A DNA stretch of 64,000 nucleotides from Psychroserpens ponticola (lineage in GTDB: Bacteria; Bacteroidota; Bacteroidia; Flavobacteriales; Flavobacteriaceae): positions 3,610,001 through 3,674,000 of the forward strand of contig NZ_CP116221.1 in assembly GCF_023556315.2 (NCBI RefSeq). The letters run 5' to 3'. This document shows, in pieces, positions 10,201 through 17,344 of the stretch. The translations under genes were made by a program, and so were the position numbers. Every line of letters starts with the position of its first letter. Positions within the stretch are counted from its first letter, which is position 1. The notes beneath the pieces were generated by a model, which saw only the letters and a list, made by a program, of their open reading frames with translations, was not told the origin of the DNA and ran no database searches.

Positions 10201-10470
10201 GAACAGTCTAGCACAAAAATAATCAAGTTGTTTTACGATAATATATCCGAAGGAATACCTAAAGACGAAGCCTTACGTTTAGCAAAACTAGATTATATTA
10301 AAACTGCCGATGGTCGCACAAAACATCCTCAATATTGGGCAGGTTTAGTGCTTATTGGTGATACAACTCCTATCGATTTACAAACGTCTTCTAATTTGGT
10401 ATTTTGGATAATAGGTTTTGTTATTGTACTTCTTTTAGTTCTAGCTTTAAAACGAAAACGCAAGTCATAA
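7240..10470 (+). CDS. TPR-CHAT domain protein, predicted membrane-anchored caspase-like peptidase
   Basis: A 1076-residue protein with an N-terminal signal segment (about 8-28), a long array of tetratricopeptide repeats (about 60-530), a helical linker and a C-terminal CHAT domain (about 760-1040). CHAT domains are caspase-HetF-type cysteine peptidases. The predicted catalytic pair is visible as His905 in HIGTHAES and Cys951 in LTACETG. A final transmembrane helix (about 1047-1069) followed by RKRKS suggests the TPR and CHAT parts lie outside the cytoplasm. It is transcribed with the upstream membrane TPR gene. Such genes usually follow an ECF sigma and anti-sigma-like gene in this phylum. 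The substrate is unknown; eukaryote-like TPR-CHAT proteins in other bacteria are proteases in signalling or defence. Confidence 0.88.
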   Translation: MKQFFDCPSHTILFILIVGLSQFGYSQQDSISGIKLIDYYLVSNDITKADVELKKQIQAFQNNNSLDSLVGYPYYVGKVSLAKTNKITAIKTAEKFVEDINSKSNNLNVNYKTLLSLADFYDEVSESEKSLEVTEEALRIAKNIKNIKGDAIGKIRYNVGACLMSLSEVEKAKTYFIDALKDYESYDKTDPKALSDTNNAIGATMWMSSKLDSAKHYYSKAIKALDLIKEEDSIENLYLKTVIKSNISLLEYSNGDFEQAIHTQTAVINNYETVANNLLDDNIVSKAKRYQARAISNLAVFYHESGNLYKANEILKYSLEKKKKMQNTASDIATTLIQIGQSQLSLQNLDEAITYLNSGLQQLEKISKNDNYWKATAFHALAEVYSAKNNNLKAKEFYDKSETLFLKTLGDEYDKEFLSFLSNKALFLAKSNDTEKAVEASQKAYNYVLKNGEDNSYQLFKQISNLAETYYLSKDYKRSQEWVQRGNDYLDNNIKNNTSSIDSLILQLNKPNLILLNSKSEYYTSQSRNVSFYKNEIKKLDEALNLLEQRKETIFNSEDINVLLSDYKNITDYSKKLNLELFEINNNTEHLKRLIELHESSIYNRIRSRLNMRNNLSFLHIPNAVLEREKELKFSISNSLEDTTNFNTFLNANNNWTTFLDSLKLEHPKYYKMRYASIETSIDNLQTNIPEQTTVIRYVYVEDQLYAFLVNKTDYNLIKLNSEEISALIISLNENQINDERINDYLFTLYNQLWKPFEDNIETKNIIIIPDGELFNLSFETLTSSKTTSFEDIAENSLISKYNMSYNYSLLLINENQKAIDYTNDFIAFVPEFNKTMKDNYTMSITDSLALDKTYLHLLPQPFSVELAKEYSKLFKGKSFINENASKQLFTTEANEHKIIHIGTHAESNNLLPELSRLVFAKEASGKDNSLYTYEIYNQNLSSHLAVLTACETGKPTHQAGEGMISLAHAFNYAGSESILTSLWKIDEQSSTKIIKLFYDNISEGIPKDEALRLAKLDYIKTADGRTKHPQYWAGLVLIGDTTPIDLQTSSNLVFWIIGFVIVLLLVLALKRKRKS

Positions 10471-10506
10471 AAAAGAGTTTCCAAATACATGAAAACTCTT
10501 TTTTTG
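10470..10506 (+). terminator. Terminator after the CHAT gene
   Basis: Arms aaaaagagttt (10470-10480) and aaactcttttt (10493-10503) form an 11-bp stem with a 12-base loop, followed by more T residues. It starts at the stop codon of the CHAT gene. Confidence 0.75.
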
Positions 10507-10637
10507 ACAAATTAGCTGATAAACCGTATTTATATAAATTCCCTACAAATTAATAGCAATGTTGGTTTATCATATAATCATCGGATTAATTCTAACATGT
10601 GAGCATAAAAAAACCCATTATTTTAAAACATCTGTTT

Positions 10638-12518
10638 TTAATTTGAAATTATTACCTTTCTAATTATCGTTTGATTAGAAAATTGATCATTAATATTCAA
10701 AAAATACACTCCACTTAATAAAGTGTTTATATTAATCATAGTGTCTGTAGAAGTCATATAACCTTCATTTACAACTTGTCCTAATTGATTAATTAAACGC
10801 CATTTTCCATCAATTACATCTTCAGTTTTAATATTCAAAATATTTTTTGCAGGATTCGGATAAACACTTAAGGCTTCCGAGGTCATAACATTTTCAACAC
10901 TTAAAGTAGCTCCAGGACCAACGAGATAAATAGAATCGTCTTCAATTTCTACAGAAAACGTAATAAAATTACCTTCAAACTCAGCTTCAATAGTTTCTGG
11001 TAAGCTATTAGTATTAAGTGAAGCCGCAGACAAAATTTCAAATACAGCATTATTTGGTGGTAAATAGCCTAAAATAACATTAATATTTCCGCTAATATCA
11101 GCGTTATCTTGAATCACAAGTCTATCATAACCTGTATCCACTGTTGGTCCATCAATCTCAATATTAAATACGGTATCACTTCCTGCGATAAAATCTCCAG
11201 CAATGGTTAAGGTGCCTGGAGAGCTCCCAGGAGACACATCTGAATTTACTTCAAAACTTGTTGGAAATTGTAGCGTTCCACTTCCTCCAAAATTAGAATA
11301 TGTACCTTGAATTACATCCTCAGTAAAAGCCAAAGTTCCCATCTCACTAATAATATCCGCATTATTATATAAATCCGTTAAATTAATCGTTGAAGTCCCA
11401 GAACCTGAAGTTTTTGTAATTCCATTAACACCTCTAATATCAAAAGAATGATTGGTGCCACTAGTATAACCTATAGTAATATTATCTGCATTTATATTAT
11501 AATTCACATAATTGAATATTACAATTTTACCATTATTAATATTCAAATTGCCTTGATTATGGTCAATATTAGTTCTAAAAGCCCAAATTTCAAAATCATC
11601 TTCCATCTCTTTTAAACCGGAACTATCGAGAATTAGATTTCCATAATTAATTAACAAGCATTGTCTATTAATATCTTCTTTTAAGATTTTACCAGCATTC
11701 CAAATTATTGTTCCTCCAATATTATTGTGCATACCATCTTCAACTGAAAAATCACCGTTAATAACAAGTGTATTATTCTTTCCAACAATAATTTCTTTCA
11801 CATGCGTTACTCCTGCTCCATTAGTATATGCTATGCTTCCAGAACCAGGCATGTTAATATAAATGATATCGTTTGCAACTGGAACACCATTTGGATCCCA
11901 ATTGGCAGCATTGTTCCATTGTCCATCTCCACCTTCTCCATCCCAAGACTTAGCAGTTGAATAGTTAATACCAGTCACAGTGTAATAAATACCATCAGCT
12001 TCACATTGCACACCAAAATCAACCTCAATACCAGAAGCTTGATTTTCTGGCACAAAAAGAGTTGTTGCTGTTCCACAAGAGCCTTGAGAGCCTTCAATAA
12101 TATTGAATGAATCTCCTATTTGAGGTCCATATCCAGACATATATATAACCATTTCACCATTAAAATAATAATTACCATAACATCTAATTTTTGTATACAC
12201 ATCAATTTCATTGATATATAATTCTACAGTACTGGTAACGTCAACAGTGAAATCATATAATAATTCAATATCACCTTGAACAAAAAGATTAGAGAAATTT
12301 CTAAGTTCTAACGAACCATATTGGTAAAACGATGATCCTTCATAATAAACAAATTGTCCATCAATTAAAATATCATCACCATTTTGAGGCACGTCAAAAT
12401 AAGACCAATTATCTGGGTCTTCCCAACTATAACCATCTCCATAGCCCGTAAATTCATTTTGAGCAAAAGCAGTAAGTGAGACACAAAACAGTGTCATAAA
12501 AAATAAAATTCGTTTCAT
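10638..12518 (-). CDS. Secreted protein with type IX secretion C-terminal sorting domain
   Basis: A 626-residue exported protein. It has a signal peptide (about 1-19, ending in AFA), then an Asn/Gly/Tyr-rich region with features of adhesin-like or G8-like beta-helix proteins. Two repeats of the type DGYSWEDPDNWSY / GDGQWNNAANWDPNGVP lie near 25-40 and 200-215. From about 430 there is a passenger-like segment (GSSPGTLTIAGDF), as in autotransporter-type beta-helices. The last 75 residues are a Por-type sorting domain (LSVYPNPAKN, ending in VIISN), which directs transport through the type IX system and attachment to the cell surface or release. The exact role is unknown; no enzyme motif is evident. 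Confidence 0.85.
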   Translation of the reverse strand: MKRILFFMTLFCVSLTAFAQNEFTGYGDGYSWEDPDNWSYFDVPQNGDDILIDGQFVYYEGSSFYQYGSLELRNFSNLFVQGDIELLYDFTVDVTSTVELYINEIDVYTKIRCYGNYYFNGEMVIYMSGYGPQIGDSFNIIEGSQGSCGTATTLFVPENQASGIEVDFGVQCEADGIYYTVTGINYSTAKSWDGEGGDGQWNNAANWDPNGVPVANDIIYINMPGSGSIAYTNGAGVTHVKEIIVGKNNTLVINGDFSVEDGMHNNIGGTIIWNAGKILKEDINRQCLLINYGNLILDSSGLKEMEDDFEIWAFRTNIDHNQGNLNINNGKIVIFNYVNYNINADNITIGYTSGTNHSFDIRGVNGITKTSGSGTSTINLTDLYNNADIISEMGTLAFTEDVIQGTYSNFGGSGTLQFPTSFEVNSDVSPGSSPGTLTIAGDFIAGSDTVFNIEIDGPTVDTGYDRLVIQDNADISGNINVILGYLPPNNAVFEILSAASLNTNSLPETIEAEFEGNFITFSVEIEDDSIYLVGPGATLSVENVMTSEALSVYPNPAKNILNIKTEDVIDGKWRLINQLGQVVNEGYMTSTDTMININTLLSGVYFLNINDQFSNQTIIRKVIISN

Positions 12519-12627
12519 AATTAATAGCTTTATATGTTTATATAGCTACATCGGAAAGAATTAAAAATGTGAGCAAAGAATAAGTCTGATACTGAATGTT
12601 TTATCAAAGAATATAACTATAAAACAA

Positions 12628-12655
12628 AAAAAGCCACTATTTCTAGTGGCTTTTT
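12628..12655 (-). terminator. Terminator downstream of tRNA-Asn
   Basis: Perfect 12-base arms aaaaagccacta (12628-12639) and tagtggcttttt (12644-12655) with a 4-base loop. It lies just past the 3' end of the minus-strand tRNA gene and is symmetrical, so it can also act on the plus strand. Confidence 0.8.
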
Positions 12656-12662
12656 AAACTTG

Positions 12663-12736
12663 CTCCTCCTCTTAGGCTCGAACTAAGGACCCTCTGATTA
12701 ACAGTCAGATGCTCTAACCAACTGAGCTAAGGAGGA
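12663..12736 (-). tRNA. tRNA-Asn (GTT anticodon)
   Basis: The 74-base cloverleaf reads on the minus strand. The acceptor stem is TCCTCCT pairing with AGGAGGA, the D stem is GCTC/GAGC and the anticodon stem is TCTGA/TCAGA around loop CTGTTAA. The variable loop is GGGTC and the T stem CTTAG/CTAAG has loop TTCGAGC. The discriminator is G and the 3' CCA is not encoded. The anticodon GTT gives Asn. Confidence 0.97.
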
Positions 12737-12913
12737 GTGTTTATCGCTTTTGCGAGGGCAAATATATACTATTTTTTATGTTTAGCAAAACGACTTTCAA
12801 ATTTTATTTTATTTTTTTATCATAAAATTTGAAACAAAATTTCACGATGTCTATGTTATAGAATATTAACGTTCAGAATAAACATTATTTTTAAAATATT
12901 GCTAAAAAATTAA

Positions 12914-14239
12914 TTAAATCCAATCATTAATATTAGCAAACAAGACTAAAGTAATTAAGATGATGAATCCTACCATTTGAGCACGCTCTAAAAACTTCTC
13001 GCTTGGTGCTCTTCCTGAGATCATTTCATATAATAAAAACATGACATGACCACCATCTAAAGCTGGTATTGGTAACAAATTAAGTACTCCTAACATAATC
13101 GAAAGAAATGCTGTTAGCACCCAAAACGCCTGCCAACTCCAAACACTAGGGAAAATACTATAAATGGCTTTAAATCCACCAACACCTTTATAAGCGCCTG
13201 TACTCGGATTAAATATAGCTTTTAATTGTGCGCCATATTTATTAAGTGTTTCAACAAAATCTGTTGCGCCTGCTCCAAAACTCTCACCAAAAGTATAAGT
13301 TTGTATAGCAATATCATAGTAGCCTAATTCTGCAAATCGATCATTATCAAAAGCGGGTTGAAAGCCAAATTTACCGTTTTCATCAACTTTTAATTGTCTT
13401 GTAATTGTATCATCACCTCTTAATAATTCTACGCTTAAAGTTTGACTTTTATAGTTTGTCATTAACGAATCTAGTTGATCAAAATACCTCAATGGTTTTC
13501 CTTCTATAGATGTAATAATATCTTCAGCTTTAATATCAAATGTTTTATTTAAAGAAGAGTCAGCGACTGCTCCAATCATAAATGGAATTCTGCGTTCAAA
13601 AAGATCTTTACTTTTAGCAGAAGTAAATTGTCCGAGAAAATCTTCTGGCAAATCAATTATTTGTTCTTTTCCATTTCTTTTAATAGTGATTGTTTCGGCT
13701 CCAATAATATTTGAACGCACATCATAGTCATTTATAACTTTAATATCATTTACCGCTAATATTTTATCTCCAGTTTTAAAACCTAAACCTTGAATAAACT
13801 CATTTTCAACCCAATATCCATCTTTTAAACTTTCTATTTTAGTCGTTTTATCTCCATATGCAAAAGCTAGAAACACGTAAATTACATAAGCTAGAATGAA
13901 ATTAACCGTAACTCCACCAAGCATAATTATTAAACGTTGCCAAGCTGGTTTAGAACGAAACTCCCATGGTTGTGGTGGTTGAGCCATTTGCTCTTTATCC
14001 ATGCTTTCATCAATCATTCCAGCAATTTTCACGTAACCTCCTAAAGGCAACCATCCAATACCATAAACAGTTTCTCCTATTTTTTTCTTAAACAGGGAAA
14101 ATTTAATATCAAAAAACAAATAGAACTTTTCTACTTTGGTTTTAAATAGTTTCGCAGGTATAAAGTGTCCTAATTCGTGAAGTACGATTAGAAGGGAAAG
14201 GCTTAATAAAAATTGTGATATCCGTATTACAAACTCCAT
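12914..14239 (-). CDS. rseP: RIP zinc metalloprotease RseP (site-2 protease)
   Basis: A 441-residue intramembrane protease that cleaves transmembrane anti-sigma factors and remnant signal peptides in the inner membrane. The first membrane helix carries the catalytic HELGH at 21-25. One or two PDZ domains occupy about 125-300. The third zinc ligand is in the last membrane segments in LPIPALDGGH (about 390). The order TM-PDZ-TM and the length match the family. In a genome with several ECF sigma/anti-sigma pairs, including the one at 29.5-31 kb, RseP could take part in anti-sigma turnover, though that is inference. The gene stands alone between tRNA-Asn and the M1 peptidase gene, 77 bases from the latter. 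Confidence 0.95.
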   Translation of the reverse strand: MEFVIRISQFLLSLSLLIVLHELGHFIPAKLFKTKVEKFYLFFDIKFSLFKKKIGETVYGIGWLPLGGYVKIAGMIDESMDKEQMAQPPQPWEFRSKPAWQRLIIMLGGVTVNFILAYVIYVFLAFAYGDKTTKIESLKDGYWVENEFIQGLGFKTGDKILAVNDIKVINDYDVRSNIIGAETITIKRNGKEQIIDLPEDFLGQFTSAKSKDLFERRIPFMIGAVADSSLNKTFDIKAEDIITSIEGKPLRYFDQLDSLMTNYKSQTLSVELLRGDDTITRQLKVDENGKFGFQPAFDNDRFAELGYYDIAIQTYTFGESFGAGATDFVETLNKYGAQLKAIFNPSTGAYKGVGGFKAIYSIFPSVWSWQAFWVLTAFLSIMLGVLNLLPIPALDGGHVMFLLYEMISGRAPSEKFLERAQMVGFIILITLVLFANINDWI

Positions 14240-14316
14240 GTATCTCTAGTCAAAATTTTACAAGACACAAAAGTAGTGTTTTGGTGGCATTTAGAAAACT
14301 ATATTTAAAGTTAAGC

Positions 14317-16254
14317 CTAATTTTTTAACAAGCTTTTATTAATTACGCCTTTATTAGTTTGAAATTGCATAAAAAGTAAGCCTTCCGAAAAAGATGACAC
14401 ATCAATTTTATCTGTCCATTCTGAACGATATAATAATTGACCAATAGTATTGTAAATTGTTATAGATTTGACTTCTAATGTTTCTGGTTTTTGAATACTT
14501 ACACTCACTGAAGACGGATTAGGAAACATTTTAAGATCACTTTCAATTTCGAACGTATCTAAGCTCAGTACCACTTGATTATTAGCTGAAATAATATCAA
14601 ATTCCGGATTAAAAATCACATCCTGAACCGCAAAATTCACAGTTTCTGAAAACTGTTGCATATTAGACGTATGATTTAACACCAGATCTAATTCTTCACC
14701 TAAAGTCCCTATTAATCGTATAGGAACTGGCGCTTCAAAAAATGATACTGATGCATGGCTTTGGTTTTGAGACAGTTCAATTGCAATTTCACTTGCTGAA
14801 GGCTGATTCCAACTGAGTGTATAACTTGGATAGCCTTGATTGTATAACCAATCACTAAAAAATTCGGTTAAATCTTCTCCAGAAGATGTTTCAACAATAG
14901 AAATAAAATCTTCAGTTTTTGCATATCCATAGGCGTGTTCAGGAGTACTCAGATAATCTTGTAATGCCTGAAAAAAGTTTGTGTCTCCTAATTTTTTCCG
15001 AAGCATATGTAATACCATAGACCCTTTGTTATAACTTAACCTAGAACTAAAAATACGACCAACACTTGTTGTATCAACATCACTCAAATACACTGCTCCA
15101 TTAACTTGTGAAGTAATAGAGTTAATACGTTGTTGTTTCCAAGTTCTAAAGGTATCGTTACCATCTAAATTTTCATAAACTAAACCTGATAAATACGTTG
15201 CAAATCCTTCGTTAAGCCAAATATCTTTCCAGCTACCACAAGTGATTTTGTTACCAAACCATTGATGCGCTAATTCATGAGCTATTAAATTTCTACCATA
15301 ACTACCCATAAAAGATACAGTTGTATGTTCCATACCTCCACCAAAACCAAATTCGGCATGACCATACTTTTCATCTTCATAAGGATAAGCTTCAAAAAGA
15401 TCAATAAATAAATCCATGATATCAACAGTAACAGGAGTACTTGCTTGTGCATTAGCTAAACTTTCAGGATATACATAATTCACAATATCAAATGGGTCTC
15501 CATTATTTGAAACCTCATGAGAATACACTTCATAATTAGTAACTGAAATTGCAATTAAATAAGCAGGAATTGGATAACGATGCTTAAAATGTGTTGTTTT
15601 TTCACCTCCATTTATTATCTGACTTTGCTCTAAACCGTTAGAAACTGCAATATATTCTTCATTAGTTGGATTAAATTGTGGTGAAGTTATATGTACATCA
15701 ATTGAATCAATTTTATCAATTAAATCTTGTTTACAAGGCCACCATGCTTTGGCACCATAAGGTTCAGATAACGTCCAAATAGTTGGATCACCATTATGAG
15801 TTTCTTGAACAAAAGAGCCTAAACCAGAAGCTATAGGATTTCCCGAATAACTAATCGTTAAAGAGTCTAAAACTCCTAAATTTTGAATAATAGGTAATGT
15901 AACCACCAATTCATCATTAGCATTTTGTGTGAATGCCAAACTATTTCCTCTTTGATCAACCTGAGAAACTATCATATTACTTGATAAATCAAAAGTAACT
16001 TCGTTTATAGCTTCTTTAGCTTCAAAATAAGTGGTAATGTCTCCAGAAATAAAAGCTACAGATGGATCTATATCCAATTCTAATCTATGATATTTTAAAT
16101 CATAATTTCCTGTGTTTAAATTAGCACGATGTATAATTTGGCTTAAGGCCGATTTGGCTTCAGAAAATCGAATTTCATCTAAAGTTTCATTGAAATCTTG
16201 AGAATACAAATTGAATGATAAAAAACAAAAAAGAGTGAGTAATAGTATTCTCAT
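14317..16254 (-). CDS. Secreted M1 family aminopeptidase with type IX sorting domain
   Basis: A 645-residue zinc aminopeptidase. It has a signal peptide (about 1-18). The M1 exopeptidase motif GGMEH is at 306-310, the zinc site HELAH at 326-330, and the third ligand is Glu349 in WLNEGFATYL. The C-terminal 75 residues form a Por-type sorting domain (LKMFPNPSSV, ending in LLKN), so the enzyme is expected to leave the cell through the type IX system and release amino acids from external peptides. The catalytic domain is shorter than in PepN, as usual for Bacteroidota secreted M1 enzymes. Monocistronic; the promoter is not obvious. Confidence 0.92.
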   Translation of the reverse strand: MRILLLTLFCFLSFNLYSQDFNETLDEIRFSEAKSALSQIIHRANLNTGNYDLKYHRLELDIDPSVAFISGDITTYFEAKEAINEVTFDLSSNMIVSQVDQRGNSLAFTQNANDELVVTLPIIQNLGVLDSLTISYSGNPIASGLGSFVQETHNGDPTIWTLSEPYGAKAWWPCKQDLIDKIDSIDVHITSPQFNPTNEEYIAVSNGLEQSQIINGGEKTTHFKHRYPIPAYLIAISVTNYEVYSHEVSNNGDPFDIVNYVYPESLANAQASTPVTVDIMDLFIDLFEAYPYEDEKYGHAEFGFGGGMEHTTVSFMGSYGRNLIAHELAHQWFGNKITCGSWKDIWLNEGFATYLSGLVYENLDGNDTFRTWKQQRINSITSQVNGAVYLSDVDTTSVGRIFSSRLSYNKGSMVLHMLRKKLGDTNFFQALQDYLSTPEHAYGYAKTEDFISIVETSSGEDLTEFFSDWLYNQGYPSYTLSWNQPSASEIAIELSQNQSHASVSFFEAPVPIRLIGTLGEELDLVLNHTSNMQQFSETVNFAVQDVIFNPEFDIISANNQVVLSLDTFEIESDLKMFPNPSSVSVSIQKPETLEVKSITIYNTIGQLLYRSEWTDKIDVSSFSEGLLFMQFQTNKGVINKSLLKN

Positions 16255-16324
16255 AAGAATTAAATTTTTCTTTCTTTAAGCAATATAGCGTGTTAAAAGT
16301 ACTGAATTTGTTATAAATCTGTCG

Positions 16325-16332
16325 TATTTTTG
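16325..16332 (+). promoter_or_regulatory. Putative -7 element for the SCO1 gene
   Basis: TATTTTTG matches TAnnTTTG and lies 37 bases before the ATG at 16370. A TTTG at 16307-16310 is a weakly spaced -33 candidate. Confidence 0.45.
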
Positions 16333-16369
16333 TAATCAAATCTTACATTAAAACCTTAAAAACCAAGTC

Positions 16370-17038
16370 ATGCTCGCGTTTTTTAAACAGTTTAAATTCT
16401 TTTTCATAGTACTCTTTATTGTCTCTGTAATTATTGTTTCTATTTTCTATTCTATTCTCAATGTAGAACAACCTTTACCTGTCTATCAACCAAACAGAAT
16501 AGATGCAACTCTAGTTGATAGTACAATTCAGCATAAAAAGAAATACCATACAATAGCCGATTTTAATCTCATTAATCAAAATGGAGAAACAATTACACAA
16601 GACACATATAAAGGTAAAATTTATGTGGCTGACTTCTTTTTTACAACGTGCCAAACTATTTGCCCAATAATGACAGATCAAATGCATCGCATTCAAAAAG
16701 ACATAATTAATGATGATGATGTGATGCTCTTATCACATTCGGTTACACCAGAAATAGATTCTGTAGCACAATTAAAGCGCTATGCAATTGAAAAAGGCGT
16801 TAATGACAACAAATGGAATCTCGTTACAGGCGATCGTAAACAAATTTATGACTTAGCAAGAAAATCATATTTAGTGGTTAAAACTGATGATTCTGAAGAC
16901 TACGGAATGGTTCATACTGAAAATTTCGCTCTTATTGATAAAGACAAGCAAATTAGAGGTATTTATAATGGAATTAGCCGAACATCTGTAGACTCTTTAC
17001 TTCAAGATATTAAACGACTTAAAAAGGAATATCAATAG
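16370..17038 (+). CDS. SCO1/SenC family copper-binding thioredoxin-fold protein
   Basis: A 222-residue membrane-anchored protein with one N-terminal transmembrane segment (about 9-29) and a thioredoxin-like domain facing the periplasm. The copper-binding CxxxC is Cys94-Cys98 (TTCQTICP), and the distal His ligand is His182 in GMVHTENF. SCO1 proteins deliver copper to the CuA centre of cytochrome c oxidase or act as thiol oxidoreductases. All three copper ligands are present, which favours the copper chaperone role. It has its own promoter and is separated from feoA by about 70 bases. Confidence 0.93.
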   Translation: MLAFFKQFKFFFIVLFIVSVIIVSIFYSILNVEQPLPVYQPNRIDATLVDSTIQHKKKYHTIADFNLINQNGETITQDTYKGKIYVADFFFTTCQTICPIMTDQMHRIQKDIINDDDVMLLSHSVTPEIDSVAQLKRYAIEKGVNDNKWNLVTGDRKQIYDLARKSYLVVKTDDSEDYGMVHTENFALIDKDKQIRGIYNGISRTSVDSLLQDIKRLKKEYQ

Positions 17039-17076
17039 TTTTAACACTACAATTTCTCCACTTTAAATTTTTGACT

Positions 17077-17084
17077 TATTTTTG
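17077..17084 (+). promoter_or_regulatory. Putative -7 element of the feoAB promoter
   Basis: TATTTTTG matches TAnnTTTG. The expected transcription start falls at about 17091, directly on the degenerate repressor site at 17092-17107. Confidence 0.5.
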
Positions 17085-17091
17085 CTTCTTT

Positions 17092-17107
17092 AAAATCAAT
17101 CTAAATA
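17092..17107. promoter_or_regulatory. Degenerate DtxR/MntR-type operator before feoA
   Basis: The 16-mer aaaatcaatctaaata and its flanks resemble the core of the palindrome at 20397-20428. Aligned to TTTAGATCAATCTAAA, the feoA sequence TTAAAATCAATCTAAA matches 14 of 16 positions, with the right half-site perfect. It overlaps the predicted start of transcription. Binding is inferred, not shown. Confidence 0.45.
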
Positions 17108-17110
17108 AGC

Positions 17111-17344
17111 TTGCAAATAACATTAGCAGATATAAAACGAGGACAACAAGCCATCATAACTGATGTTTCTTCAATTCATATTCCACTTAAATTACTAGAA
17201 ATGGGCTGTTTGCCAGGAAATTTAGTAGAACTTGTACAAGTGGCTCCATTTGCAGATCCAATGTATCTAAATATTAATGGAACACACTTAGCTATTAGAA
17301 AAGAAACTGCTATTCACATTTTAATTGACATTACCAATGCCTAA
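17111..17344 (+). CDS. feoA: Ferrous iron transport protein FeoA
   Basis: A 77-residue SH3-like FeoA domain protein that assists the FeoB ferrous iron channel at the inner membrane. The typical motif GQQAIITDV is near the N-terminus and PGNLVELVQ lies mid-protein, followed by DPMYLNINGTHLAIRKE. The start is a TTG at 17111; there is no in-frame ATG upstream, and the sequence from this TTG covers the entire domain. It overlaps the ATG of feoB by 8 bases, which indicates translational coupling. A repressor-like site lies a few bases upstream. Confidence 0.93.
   Translation: MQITLADIKRGQQAIITDVSSIHIPLKLLEMGCLPGNLVELVQVAPFADPMYLNINGTHLAIRKETAIHILIDITNA

Noticed and set aside
17325-17336. TTG start of FeoB
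   Set aside because: An ATG four codons later gives the standard N-terminus just ahead of the G1 motif and is the better start.
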